Source of the DNA: Crossiella sp. SN42
Lineage (GTDB): Bacteria > Actinomycetota > Actinomycetes > Mycobacteriales > Pseudonocardiaceae
Assembly (NCBI RefSeq): GCF_023897065.1
Contig: NZ_JAMHIV010000045.1
Location: 1-64,000, forward strand
Length of the DNA stretch: 64,000 nt
Direction: 5' to 3'
The notes beneath the pieces were generated by a model that had not been told where the DNA came from, ran no database searches, and worked only from the letters and a program-made list of their open reading frames with translations. Within the stretch, counting starts at the first letter, position 1. Every line of letters begins with the position of its first letter. Made by a program: the position numbers and the translations under genes. Positions 37,685 to 49,805 of the stretch are shown here, one piece after another.

Positions 37685-39289
37685 ATGGCTGAGCTCGTCT
37701 TTCGCGGCGCCCTGCTGGTGGACGGCACGGGCGCGGAACCCCGGCTCGCGGACGTGTCGGTGGACCAGGGGCGGATCGCCGAGATCGGTGCGCCCGGAAG
37801 CCTAAGTGGGACAAGGGTTGTCGAGGCCGACGGTCTCGCGCTGACCCCCGGTTTCATCGACATGCACTCGCACTCCGACCTCCAGGTGCTGGCCAAACCG
37901 GACCACGAGGCCAAGGTCTGCCAGGGCGTGACCCTGGAGGTGCTCGGCCAGGACGGGCTGTCCTACGCGCCCGTCGACGACTCGGTGCTGGCCCAGCTCC
38001 GCCAGCAGCTCGCCGGGTGGAACGACGACCCGGCCGGGTTCGACTGGAACTGGCGCAGCGTCGGGGAGTACCTGGACCGCCTGGACACCGGGATCGCGGT
38101 CAACGCCGCCTACCTGGTGCCGCAGGGCACGCTGCGGATGCTGTGCGTGGGCTGGGACGACCGGCCGGCGACCGAGTCCGAGATGGACCGGATGAAGATC
38201 GTGCTGGCCGAGGGCCTGGCCCAGGGCGCGGTCGGCATGTCCTCCGGCCTGACCTACACCCCCGGCATGTACGCCAGCACCGCCGAGCTGACCGAGCTGT
38301 GCGAGGTGGTGGGCCGCAACCGCGGCTTCTACAGCCCGCACCACCGCAGCTACGGGGCGGGCGCGGTGGAGGCCTACGCGGAGATGATCGACGTCTCGGT
38401 CCGCTCCGGCTGCCCGCTGCACCTGGCGCACGCCACGATGAACTTCCCGGTGAACAAGGGCCGCGCGGGCGAGCTGCTGTCCATGGTGGACAGTGCCATC
38501 GACGACGGCTGCGACATCACCCTGGACACCTACCCCTACCTGCCCGGCGCCACCTACCTCTCCGCGCTGCTGCCCAGCTGGGCGACCGCGGGCGGACTGG
38601 ACGCGGCACTGGCACGATTGTCCGATGCGGACACCCGGGAGCGGATCAGGGTCGAGCTGGAGGAGATCGGCTCCGACGGCTGCCACGGCGTGCCGGTGGA
38701 CTGGTCCACGATCGAGATCAACGGGGTGCGCAAGCCCGAGCTGCACGGCCACCTGGTCGGCTCCTCGGTGCTGGACAGCGCGGCCCGGCAAGGGGTTCCG
38801 CCCTCGCAGCTGTACTTCGACACCCTCGTCGCCGAGTCGCTGGGCACCTCCTGCCTGATGCACGTGGGCCACGAGGAGAACGTGCGCGCGATCATGCGGC
38901 ACCCGGCGCACACCGTGGGCAGCGACGGCCTGCTGGTCGGCGACCGCCCGCACCCGCGCGCCTGGGGCACCTTCCCGCGCTACCTGGCGCACTACGTCCG
39001 CGAGCTCGGCGTACTGGGGCTCGCCGACTGCGTGGCGCACATGACCGGCCGCGCCGCCCGGCGGTTGCGGCTGACCGACCGCGGCCTGGTCCGCGAGGGC
39101 TTCGCGGCGGACCTGGTGCTGTTCGACCCGGCGGCGGTGCGCGACACCGCCACCTTCGAGGCGCCCCGCACCCGCCCAGAGGGCATTCCGTATGTCGTGG
39201 TCAACGGGGTCCCGGTGATCGACGACGGCAGGCACACCGGCGCGCTGGCCGGTCGTTCCGTGCGCAACACTCCAACCGGTACCCGCTAG
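37685..39289 (+). CDS. N-acyl-D-amino-acid deacylase (D-aminoacylase)
   Basis: 534-aa amidohydrolase that removes the acyl group from N-acyl-D-amino acids. Metal-binding residues are visible in FIDMHSHSDLQV and in CPLHLAHATMN, with MSSGLTYTPGMYAS, and the family signature HTVGSDGLLVGDRPHPRAW near residue 420. The C-terminal beta domain is complete (VVNGVPVIDDGRHTGALAGR). The ATG at 37685 follows the deaminase by 10 bp. Together the two yield a keto acid from an N-acylated D-amino acid. Confidence 0.93.
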   Translation: MAELVFRGALLVDGTGAEPRLADVSVDQGRIAEIGAPGSLSGTRVVEADGLALTPGFIDMHSHSDLQVLAKPDHEAKVCQGVTLEVLGQDGLSYAPVDDSVLAQLRQQLAGWNDDPAGFDWNWRSVGEYLDRLDTGIAVNAAYLVPQGTLRMLCVGWDDRPATESEMDRMKIVLAEGLAQGAVGMSSGLTYTPGMYASTAELTELCEVVGRNRGFYSPHHRSYGAGAVEAYAEMIDVSVRSGCPLHLAHATMNFPVNKGRAGELLSMVDSAIDDGCDITLDTYPYLPGATYLSALLPSWATAGGLDAALARLSDADTRERIRVELEEIGSDGCHGVPVDWSTIEINGVRKPELHGHLVGSSVLDSAARQGVPPSQLYFDTLVAESLGTSCLMHVGHEENVRAIMRHPAHTVGSDGLLVGDRPHPRAWGTFPRYLAHYVRELGVLGLADCVAHMTGRAARRLRLTDRGLVREGFAADLVLFDPAAVRDTATFEAPRTRPEGIPYVVVNGVPVIDDGRHTGALAGRSVRNTPTGTR

Positions 39290-39316
39290 TCCCTTCCGCC
39301 ACTGGGGAGACCTCTC

Positions 39317-40717
39317 TTGCTCACCTGGCTGCAAACGTCGACACCAGGACTGCTGCTGCTGTCCGCGGTCGGCATCGCCGTGCTGCTCACCATGATCATC
39401 AAGTTCAAGGTGGAGCCGTTCATCGCCCTGCTGATCGCGGGCGTGCTGGTCGCGCTCGCGGCCGGGCTGCCGATCGACAAGCTCGTGGGCTCGGCGCAGA
39501 GCGCCAAGGAGTCACTGATCGAGACCGGGTTCGGCGGCGTGCTCGGGCACGTGGCCGCGATCATCGGTCTCGGCACGCTGCTCGGCGCGATCCTGGAGGC
39601 CTCCGGCGGCGCCGAGGTGCTCACCCGCAGGCTGCTCGCGCTCTTCGGCGAGAACCGCGCGCCGCTGGCCATGGGCCTGGCCGGGTTGATCTTCGGCATC
39701 CCGGTGTTCTTCGACATCGGCATCTTCGTGCTCGCCCCGCTGGTCTACGTGGCGGCCAAGCGCAGCGGCCGGTCCATCGTGCTCTACGCGATGCCGCTGC
39801 TGGCCGGGCTATCCGTGATGCACGCCTTCCTGCCGCCGCACCCCGGCCCGGTCGCGCTGGCCGGGCTGCTCAAGGTGGACCTGGGCTGGCTGATCATCAT
39901 GGGCCTGGCCTGCGCCATCCCCGCCTGGCTGATCGGTGGCGTGTTCTTCTCCTCCTGGATCGGCAAGCGGATCAACATCCCGGTGGCCGAGGAGCTGGTG
40001 GCCGCGGGCGAGGCGTTCGCGGAGAAGAACAAGGACCGCACGGTGCCCTCGCTGGGCCTGGTGGCCTTCATCATCGGCCTGCCGCTGGCGCTGATCCTGG
40101 GCGCCACCTTCGGCAGCGTGCTGCTGCCCAAGGGCAACGAGGTGCTGAAGGTGCTGACCTTCTTCGGCAACCCGGCGATCGCGCTGACCATCGCGCTGCT
40201 GCTGGCGCTGTGGCTGCTGGGCACCCGGCGCGGCATGACCGGCAAGGAGATCGGCGAGATGACCGGGGCCGCGCTGCGCCCGGTCGGCATGATCCTGCTG
40301 GTGATCGGCGCCGGTGGCTTCTTCGGCGCGGTGCTCTCCGCCACCGGTGTCGGCAAGGCGCTGGCCGGCACGCTTTCCGACGCGGGCCTGCCGTTCATCG
40401 TGCTGGCCTACGTGATCTCCTGCGGCCTGCGCATCGCCCAGGGCTCGGCCACGGTGGCCATCGTGACCACCGCGGGCATCGTGGCCCCGCTGCTGGCCGA
40501 CGCCGGGTACTCCCAGCCGCAGCTGGCGCTGATCGGCGCGTCCATCGCGGCCGGTTCCATCATCGCCTCGCACGTCAACGACGGCGGTTTCTGGATCGTG
40601 TCGAAGTACTTCGGCATCCCGACCAAGGAGACCCTGCAGACCTGGACCGTGCTGGAGACGATCCTGTCCGTGGTCGGCTTCGGGGTGGCCGCGATTCTCA
40701 GTGTGGTCATCGGCTGA
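39317..40717 (+). CDS. GntP-family permease
   Basis: 466-aa membrane transporter of the gluconate:proton symporter family with about 12-14 helices. Typical segments are GFGGVLGHVAAIIGLGTLLG near residue 75, GIPVFFDIGIFVLAPLVY, MHAFLPPHPGPVALA, and RIAQGSATVAIVTTAGIV. The TTG at 39317 has GGGGAG 7 nt upstream. It closes the operon, so it is probably the uptake system for the N-acyl-D-amino acid, D-amino acid or a sugar acid handled by the locus. Confidence 0.93.
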   Translation: MLTWLQTSTPGLLLLSAVGIAVLLTMIIKFKVEPFIALLIAGVLVALAAGLPIDKLVGSAQSAKESLIETGFGGVLGHVAAIIGLGTLLGAILEASGGAEVLTRRLLALFGENRAPLAMGLAGLIFGIPVFFDIGIFVLAPLVYVAAKRSGRSIVLYAMPLLAGLSVMHAFLPPHPGPVALAGLLKVDLGWLIIMGLACAIPAWLIGGVFFSSWIGKRINIPVAEELVAAGEAFAEKNKDRTVPSLGLVAFIIGLPLALILGATFGSVLLPKGNEVLKVLTFFGNPAIALTIALLLALWLLGTRRGMTGKEIGEMTGAALRPVGMILLVIGAGGFFGAVLSATGVGKALAGTLSDAGLPFIVLAYVISCGLRIAQGSATVAIVTTAGIVAPLLADAGYSQPQLALIGASIAAGSIIASHVNDGGFWIVSKYFGIPTKETLQTWTVLETILSVVGFGVAAILSVVIG

Positions 40718-40770
40718 GGCCGGTATAGGGTCGCCCCCGCAAGCCATACTTTCCGTGGGGGATAACGATC

Positions 40771-41436
40771 ATGAACTCGCGTCTGCGCGCGCCGCTGTCG
40801 GCTGCCCTGCTCGCCCTGCTGCTCACCGGCTGCGGCGGTGCGGGCGGCGGCAGCGGCACGCCCGCCACCTCCGGTCCGACCTCGGCCAGTGCCGCGCCCG
40901 GCCCGACTTCCGCCGTCGCCAAACCGGGTGAACCCTGGTTCGACGATCTGAAGGTGGCCACCGCGGAGGGCAAGCTCTCCGCGGCCTGCCCGCTGCCGGT
41001 GGAGTTCGACGTGGCGAAGCTGTGGGTGGCCAAGGCGGTGTCCAAGGAGGGCGCGGGCCTGCTGGGCAAGCAGGGCGTCTTCCAGGTCGCCTGCGAGATC
41101 GACGCCAAGCCGGCGGGCAACCTCGGCTTCCTGCGGGTCTGGAGCACCGACTCGGCGCTGGGCGCCAAGCAGGCGCTGGAGAGCTTCATGACCGGGGAGA
41201 AGAAGGCCGCCAAGTCCGAGATCCGCGAGACCGCGGCGGGTTCGCTGGCCGCGGCCGAGGCGACCTACGTGGTGCCGGACACCATCAACGGCGGCGACCG
41301 CCGCCAGCGCGCGCTCGCGGTGACCCTGCCCAAGGGCGCGGTGGTGCTGCAGCTCGGCGGCCTGGACACCGACGAGCACAAGCAGATGCTCCCGGCGTAC
41401 GTGCTGGCCAGGTCCACCATGGCGGCCAGGGGCTGA
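40771..41436 (+). CDS. Lipoprotein of unknown function
   Basis: 221-aa exported lipoprotein: signal MNSRLRAPLSAALLALLLTG followed by the lipobox Cys 21, then a Gly/Ser/Thr/Pro linker to about residue 50 and a globular domain with two Cys (AACPLPVEF and QVACEIDAK). No family name is certain; the length and layout resemble the many actinomycete surface lipoproteins of unknown role. ATG at 40771 after a GGGG-rich leader. Confidence 0.7.
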   Translation: MNSRLRAPLSAALLALLLTGCGGAGGGSGTPATSGPTSASAAPGPTSAVAKPGEPWFDDLKVATAEGKLSAACPLPVEFDVAKLWVAKAVSKEGAGLLGKQGVFQVACEIDAKPAGNLGFLRVWSTDSALGAKQALESFMTGEKKAAKSEIRETAAGSLAAAEATYVVPDTINGGDRRQRALAVTLPKGAVVLQLGGLDTDEHKQMLPAYVLARSTMAARG

Positions 41437-41520
41437 TCGTCGGGTCAAAGGTCAGGGCACCCCAAAGTTTCCGATCTCGCTCTTCCGGAGGCCGCTGGGG
41501 GTGCCGCTAGCGTGCTGCGC

Positions 41521-42921
41521 ATGACCTCCGGGGCCGCCACCCTCGCCTTCGCCGAGCGGCGGCGGGCGCCCAAGCAGCTGGGCACCCGGTCGATCGTGCT
41601 GGTGGTGCTGGCCAGCGTGGCCGGGCTGATCGGCCTGGTCGGGCCGGAGGGCAGGCGGCTGACCGACCTGTCCACCCGGCCGGTGATCGAGCTGAACTTC
41701 GGCCAACTGGTCACCGTCGGCGCCGGGATGATCGGCATCGCGGCCGGGCTGTGCCTGATCCGCCGCTGGCCCTGGCTGCTGCTGGCCGGCGCGATGGCCG
41801 GGGTGCCCGCGGCGGTGGTGCGGATCTGGCCGACGCTGCTGCACGAGACGACCTGGCCGGAGAAGTACACCACCGGCCAGGACGGCATCCTGGACACGCT
41901 CACCGCGGGCGGCACCATGGGCGGCTCGCTGCTGATCGCGGGCATCCTGGGCGCGGCACAACAGCTGGCGCGCGCCGGTTCCCGCGCCGCGGCCGCCGCG
42001 GTGGTCGCGGCCATGATCGGCGCGGAGCTGTTCAGCCGGATCCTGTTCGGACGGCCCGTTCCGGTGCCCGGCCCGCCGCCGCCGGACACCGCGGTGGCGC
42101 TGCTGACCGTGGTCGGCCTGACCGGCGCGGTGCTCGCGGTGCTGGCCGCGGCCACCGGCAGGCTGACCGAACCAGCCGAGTACCCGCCGGACCGCCGGAT
42201 GCTCCAGCTCGGCCTGTGCGCCAGCGCGATCCCGTTGCTGCCCAAGGTGATCAGTGCGTTCTTCCCAGGCGGTCCGCAGTCCGCGGCCGAGGTGGGCGTG
42301 TCCGCGGCGACCGCGCTGGCGGCCACCGTCGCGGTGGCGGTGATCGCCGGGGCCGGGGTGCTGGGCGCGGTGGTGGTGGTCACCGCGGCCGCGCTGGCGG
42401 CCAGCGCACCGCTGTTCGCGGCCTACTACGCGATGACCGTGGCCGCCACGCCGATCCTGCCGGTCGCGGCCACCGGACTCGCGCTGGGCGTGCTCGCCGC
42501 GACCATACGGCACCGGCTGCTGGCCGCGGCCGGGGTCTGCCTCGGGCTGGCCGCGGTGGCGCTGACCGCGCCCGAACTACCCGGCCGCGGCCTGCGCGCA
42601 CTGCTGGAGCACAACGACCACCTGCCTGCCGAGCTGGTCATGGTGCTGGTGATCGTGGCGGTGATCCTGGCCGCGGGCGCGGTGGCGCCGGGCCTGGCCG
42701 ACCGCGGCGCGCTGCCGATGGCGCTGGGCCCGCTGTTCACCGGGCTGGCGCTGGCCGGGCAGGAGCTCATGTACTTCAGCGGAAAGGTCAGCGCGGACAC
42801 CACCGTGCTCGGCAGGCTCTACGGCCCGCAGCCCATCGCACTGGCAGGCGGCATGCTCGCCCTGGCCGGATTCCTGTTGCTGTACAAGGGAATTCTTTAC
42901 CGCCGCCGCACCGAGAGCTGA
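41521..42921 (+). CDS. Polytopic membrane protein, Ala/Val-rich
   Basis: 466-aa protein with about 12 hydrophobic helices; loops near residue 110 (TTWPEKYTTGQDGILDTL) and 330-345 are the most polar. No transporter signature was recognised. The ATG at 41521 fits a leaderless transcript (TAGCGT 7 nt upstream); a GTG at 41512 is the alternative. A Pro-rich segment (PVPVPGPPPPD) interrupts the middle. Function unknown. Confidence 0.6.
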   Translation: MTSGAATLAFAERRRAPKQLGTRSIVLVVLASVAGLIGLVGPEGRRLTDLSTRPVIELNFGQLVTVGAGMIGIAAGLCLIRRWPWLLLAGAMAGVPAAVVRIWPTLLHETTWPEKYTTGQDGILDTLTAGGTMGGSLLIAGILGAAQQLARAGSRAAAAAVVAAMIGAELFSRILFGRPVPVPGPPPPDTAVALLTVVGLTGAVLAVLAAATGRLTEPAEYPPDRRMLQLGLCASAIPLLPKVISAFFPGGPQSAAEVGVSAATALAATVAVAVIAGAGVLGAVVVVTAAALAASAPLFAAYYAMTVAATPILPVAATGLALGVLAATIRHRLLAAAGVCLGLAAVALTAPELPGRGLRALLEHNDHLPAELVMVLVIVAVILAAGAVAPGLADRGALPMALGPLFTGLALAGQELMYFSGKVSADTTVLGRLYGPQPIALAGGMLALAGFLLLYKGILYRRRTES

Positions 42922-43054
42922 TCTTCGGACGCGAATCGATCACAGCGTGGTGTCAGATCGGGTCAGCACCCGTTCGGCCGAGTCCACGCCCGCGGTCAAG
43001 CCTCCACCATGGCTGCGCTGGAACCGATTCCGCTTGTCGAGACCCGGAGGTCCC

Positions 43055-44065
43055 ATGCGCCGACGGTCGGTCATCACCCGTCTACCCGGTCTGATCATCC
43101 CCGTCCTGCTGGCCCAGCTCCTCGTCCCCGCGACCGCATCCGCAACCGAACCGGTCTGTCAGCCCTTCACCCAGAACGTCTCCGTGCTGCTCACCCAGCA
43201 GCAGATGCGCGGCACGCTGTGCACCCCGCCCGGCGCCACCAAGGTGCTGGTCATGGTGCCCGGCGGCACCTACAACCAGACCTACTGGAACTTCCCGTAC
43301 CAGGAGGGCACCTACAACTTCCGCAAGGCGATGAACGCCGCCGGGTACGCCACCGCGGTGGTGGACCGGCTGGGCACCGGCGCGAGCTCGCGTCCACTTG
43401 GCACCCTGGTCACCGCGCTGGTGCAGGCCAAGGCGGTGCACAAGGTGATCCAGTCGCTGCGCTCCTCCTTCGCCAAGGTAGTCCTCATTGGACACTCGGT
43501 CGGCTCGGCGATCTCGGTGCTGGAGGCGGGCACCCACCGCGATGTGGACGGGGTGGTGCTGACCGGCATGACGCACCACCCGAACCTGCTCAACCTGTCC
43601 ACCGCGCTCACCGACATCCACCCGGCCATGCTGGACCCGCAACTGCAGGGCGGCGGCTACGACCCGAACTACCTGACCAGCAAACCCGGCAAGCGCGGCC
43701 CGCTGTTCCACGAGCCCGGCGCGGTGGATCCCGCGGTGGTGGCGGTGGACGAGCAGACCAAGGACGTGCTGACCGTGCTGGAAACCGGCGACTCGCTGGG
43801 CGTCGGGATCATCCCGCCGTACTCGGCGCTGATCAACGCGCCGGTGCTGCTGGCCATCGGCGGCTCGGACAAGCTGTTCTGCGGCACCGGCGCCACCAAC
43901 TGTTCGAGCGCGAACACCGTGCTGGCAACGGAAAGCGCTTACTACCCGCACGCGCCACACGTCTCGGCCTACGTCGCGCCGGGGGTGGGGCACGATCTCA
44001 ACCTGCATCCGAGCGCACCGCAGTACCAGCAGGCGGTGCTGAACTGGCTGAGCACGCACATCTAG
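43055..44065 (+). CDS. Secreted alpha/beta hydrolase
   Basis: 336-aa precursor with a signal peptide (SVITRLPGLIIPVLLAQLLV... cleaved after SASA or ATA). The mature part is an alpha/beta hydrolase: nucleophile elbow VVLIGHSVGSAIS with the catalytic Ser, VVDRLGTGASS before it, a candidate Asp in IGGSDKLFCG and the catalytic His in APGVGHDLNLHP. Lipase- or esterase-type activity outside the cell is likely. The ATG at 43055 has CGGAGG 4 nt upstream, which rules out the longer frame from 42947. Confidence 0.85.
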   Translation: MRRRSVITRLPGLIIPVLLAQLLVPATASATEPVCQPFTQNVSVLLTQQQMRGTLCTPPGATKVLVMVPGGTYNQTYWNFPYQEGTYNFRKAMNAAGYATAVVDRLGTGASSRPLGTLVTALVQAKAVHKVIQSLRSSFAKVVLIGHSVGSAISVLEAGTHRDVDGVVLTGMTHHPNLLNLSTALTDIHPAMLDPQLQGGGYDPNYLTSKPGKRGPLFHEPGAVDPAVVAVDEQTKDVLTVLETGDSLGVGIIPPYSALINAPVLLAIGGSDKLFCGTGATNCSSANTVLATESAYYPHAPHVSAYVAPGVGHDLNLHPSAPQYQQAVLNWLSTHI

Positions 44066-44085
44066 CCCGGTAACAGCCCTGAGCA

Positions 44086-44119
44086 CGGCGGCCCGCGGCC
44101 ACACCGGCGCGGGCCGCCG
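44086..44119 (+). terminator. Terminator hairpin after the secreted hydrolase
   Basis: Perfect 12-bp stem CGGCGGCCCGCG / CGCGGGCCGCCG with a 10-nt loop, 20 bp past the hydrolase stop. No T-run. Confidence 0.65.
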
Positions 44120-44380
44120 CTCCAGGTCCGTCGACAGGGCAACGGTTTTCCGCCGTAACGGTTCTGCCGCGGTCAGCCGGTGTCCCGCCCGGCCAGCAGC
44201 GCCAGGAGGAACCTGGTGCAGCAACGGGGGTGGGTGGCCGGGCGGCGGGTTCGCGGTCACCGCCTGGTGCTGCTCTGACCGGCCCCGTGGCGCGGCCAAC
44301 GCCGAGATCGTCGCCACCCTGTTCAGCCGTATCCCGGCCAAGCTGGGCCTACGAGCACCGCCTCATCCGCCCCGGCAGCT
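44120..44380. other. Intergenic stretch between hydrolase and uvrA
   Basis: About 260 bp between two terminators of converging genes. A short plus-strand frame around 44290-44390 (ANAEIVATLFSRIPAKLG) reads like the end of a degenerate coding sequence, but it has no start or family match. I see no convincing gene, RNA or repeat. Confidence 0.35.
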
Positions 44381-44419
44381 GAGCCGGCCTATCCCGCGCG
44401 GTGCGGGATCGGCCGGCTC
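44381..44419 (-). terminator. uvrA terminator
   Basis: GAGCCGGCC-T-ATCCCGC pairs with GCGGGAT-C-GGCCGGCTC around a 5-nt loop (16 pairs, one mismatch), 11 nt after the uvrA stop on the minus strand. Confidence 0.75.
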
Positions 44420-44430
44420 GGCGGGTGGGG

Positions 44431-47433
<3,003 letters not shown>

Positions 47434-47513
47434 TGAGGTGGGGTCCCTTCACAAGGGTCTTGCGGTCTTGGGGCAAGGCAGGAGCCATGCTAAGCCGACC
47501 CACCGACATTCGT

Positions 47514-47529
47514 TCGCGCAGGTGTTCGA
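47514..47529 (-). promoter_or_regulatory. Putative LexA (SOS) box for uvrA
   Basis: TCGAACACCTGCGCGA on the minus strand matches the actinobacterial SOS consensus TCGAAC-N4-GTTCGA at 10 of 12 positions, about 80 bp upstream of the uvrA start. Damage-inducible uvrA is common in bacteria. Confidence 0.5.
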
Positions 47530-47534
47530 ACGAT

Positions 47535-48836
47535 CTAGGAATCGGCCTTGGCGCCTGCCAGGCTCACGTGCCTGGTCTCCTTCGATGTGAGGTAGACCAC
47601 CAGGCTGACCAGGCACAACACTGCGATGTACCAAGGGTACAGGGCTCCGGAACCCGCTGCTGTGAGCTGTTCCACGACGTAGGGCGCGGTGCCGCCGAAG
47701 ACCGCCACGGTCAGCGAGTACGGCAGTCCGAGGCCCGCCGAGCGCACCTCGGTGGGGAACAGCTCGGCCATCGCCACCGGCGCCACCGCTCCATAACAGG
47801 CGAACAGCAGCAGGCCGCCGGACATCACCAGGAAGAGTGACAGCGGCGAACTGGAGATGAGCCCGAACAACGGCACGACCAGCAGCAGGTAGCCCGCGGC
47901 GAACACGATCAACAGCGGCTTTCGCCCGATCCGGTCGGAAATCGACCCCAGCAGGGGGAGCACCAGGACCATCAGCAGCTGGGCGGCCACCGAGGCCCAC
48001 TGCGCGCCGGTGGCGGCCATGCCGTGCGCCTTCTGCGCGTAGGTGGGCAGGTAGACGGCGAAGGTGTAGTACGCGGCGGTCGCGCCCGCGGTGAACCCGA
48101 CCACGCGCAGCGCGGCGCCGGGGTGGCGGCGCAGCACCTCCAGCGTGGGCCTGGCCACCCTGCGGTCCTTGCCGAGCAGGAACGCCTCGGTCTCCTCCAG
48201 GGCGCGCCGCAGGTAGAGGCCGTAGACGCCGAGCAGCGCGCCGACCGCGAACGGGATCCGCCAGGCCCAGTCGGCCAGCGCCTCGCGGCCCAGGGTGGCG
48301 GTGAGCAGGGTGAGCACCAGGGTCGCGGCGATGGTGCCGAGCACGTTGCTGACGTAGATGAAGCTGCTGTAGAAGCCGCGCCTGCCGGTCGGCGCCAGCT
48401 CGGCCAGGTAGGTCGAGGAGGAGGCGAACTCGCCGCCGGTGGACAGGCCCTGGGCGATCCGGGCGAGCAGCAGCAGGCCGGGCGCGAACAGCCCGATCTG
48501 CTCGTAGGTGGGCGCGACCGCGATCAGCAGGCTGCCGCCGGCCATCAGGATCACCGAGAGGCTGAGTCCGGCGCGGCGGCCGTGCCGGTCGGTGAAGGCG
48601 GCCAGCAGGGCCCCGCCGAGCGGCCGGAAGAAGAAGCCGACGGCGAAGATCAGCAGGGTGCTCAGGGTGCCCGCGGTGGGGTCGTCCTTGGGGAAGAACT
48701 GGGGCGCGAAGAACACCGCGAAGATCGCGTAGGCGTTCCAGTCGAACCACTCCAGGCCGTTGCCGATGGAGGCGGCGACCAGGCCCTTGCGGCGGTCGGC
48801 CGGGGTCGGCGCCACCGGGGTGTCTGTTGTGGACAC
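47535..48836 (-). CDS. MFS transporter, metabolite:H+ symporter (MHS) type
   Basis: 433-aa protein with 12 predicted helices. MHS hallmarks: GNGLEWFDWNAYAIFA in helix 1, FTDRHGRRAGLSLSVILMAG in loop 2-3, ARIAQGLSTGGEFASSSTYL in helix 4, GSISDRIGRKPLL in loop 8-9 and VAMAELFPTEVRSAG. Relatives take up proline, betaine, shikimate or dicarboxylates. The GTG at 48836 has GGAGG 4 nt upstream. Single gene with its own promoter, divergent from the mycothiol-type gene. Confidence 0.92.
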   Translation of the reverse strand: MSTTDTPVAPTPADRRKGLVAASIGNGLEWFDWNAYAIFAVFFAPQFFPKDDPTAGTLSTLLIFAVGFFFRPLGGALLAAFTDRHGRRAGLSLSVILMAGGSLLIAVAPTYEQIGLFAPGLLLLARIAQGLSTGGEFASSSTYLAELAPTGRRGFYSSFIYVSNVLGTIAATLVLTLLTATLGREALADWAWRIPFAVGALLGVYGLYLRRALEETEAFLLGKDRRVARPTLEVLRRHPGAALRVVGFTAGATAAYYTFAVYLPTYAQKAHGMAATGAQWASVAAQLLMVLVLPLLGSISDRIGRKPLLIVFAAGYLLLVVPLFGLISSSPLSLFLVMSGGLLLFACYGAVAPVAMAELFPTEVRSAGLGLPYSLTVAVFGGTAPYVVEQLTAAGSGALYPWYIAVLCLVSLVVYLTSKETRHVSLAGAKADS

Positions 48837-49019
48837 AGGGCCTCCAGCAGGTCGGAACGGTCCGTACGGTGCAGATCAAACCTCTTCGGGGTCTCCGAGG
48901 GCCACAATTTCCACGATGTGAGCACCACATTCGGCCGAAGCGGACGAGTAGCCTGGGTCCCTAGGATCAAGGACTTCGTCACAGACACCGGACACGCCTA
49001 CCAGTCGGGGAGGGGCGCT

Positions 49020-49805
49020 ATGACCGGATTAGCACGCCAGCTGACGGGAGTTTCCGTGCCATCACCGCGCCGCAGTCCCGCCGACGCAGCCGCCAGGGCC
49101 AGCACCGCCCTGGACGCGCTGGAACGCGCGGACCAGCGGTTGCTCCACGCCGTCACCGAGCTCGGTGACGCGGGAGTGCGCGGTGCGAGCGGACTGCCGG
49201 ACTGGACCAGGGGTCACCTGCTGACCCACCTGGCCCGCAACGCCGATGCCTTGCTGAACCTGGTGATCTGGGCGCGCACCGGGGTCGAGCACCCGATGTA
49301 CGCCAGCCGCGCGGACCGGGACGCCGACATCGAGGAAGGCGCCAACCGCAGGCTCCGGCTGTTACAAGAGGACCTGGTGGCCGCGAGCGAGCGGTTCGCC
49401 GCGGCGGCCAGGGCGCTGAGCGAGACGGCCTGGACCGCGGACATCCAGCACACCAGCGGCACCCCGTTCGTGGCGCACGAGATCCCGTGGCTGCGGGTGC
49501 GCGAGGTGTGGGTGCACCTGGTGGACCTGGACGTCGGCGTCGGTTTCGAGGACATCGACCCCGCGGTGCTGGGCGAGCTGATCGGCAGTTCGCTCGCGGT
49601 GTACGGGGAACGGCCGGGCGCGCCCGCGCTGCAGCTGGAGGTCGAGCTGCCCGAGGGCGGTCAGCGGGTCTGGACGCTCGAGGGCTCGGACGCCCCGGCC
49701 GCGGTGGTGCGCGGGGAAGCGCCTGCCATGCTGGCCTGGCTGACCGGGCGCGGGGACGGCACCGCGCTGTCCGGCACCGTGCCCGAGCTGCCCCGCTGGC
49801 TCTGA
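49020..49805 (+). CDS. Maleylpyruvate isomerase-family mycothiol-dependent protein
   Basis: 261-aa protein with the DinB-like four-helix N-terminal domain: ALERADQRLLHAVTELGD, the metal-site His in RGHLLTHLARNADAL, and the paired His of PFVAHEIPWLRVREVWVHLVDLDVG. A smaller C-terminal domain begins near 170. Members isomerise maleylpyruvate with mycothiol as cofactor, though many catalyse other mycothiol-linked reactions. The ATG at 49020 has GGGGAGGGG 6 nt upstream. Its 3' end overlaps the acyltransferase gene by 145 bp. Confidence 0.85.
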   Translation: MTGLARQLTGVSVPSPRRSPADAAARASTALDALERADQRLLHAVTELGDAGVRGASGLPDWTRGHLLTHLARNADALLNLVIWARTGVEHPMYASRADRDADIEEGANRRLRLLQEDLVAASERFAAAARALSETAWTADIQHTSGTPFVAHEIPWLRVREVWVHLVDLDVGVGFEDIDPAVLGELIGSSLAVYGERPGAPALQLEVELPEGGQRVWTLEGSDAPAAVVRGEAPAMLAWLTGRGDGTALSGTVPELPRWL

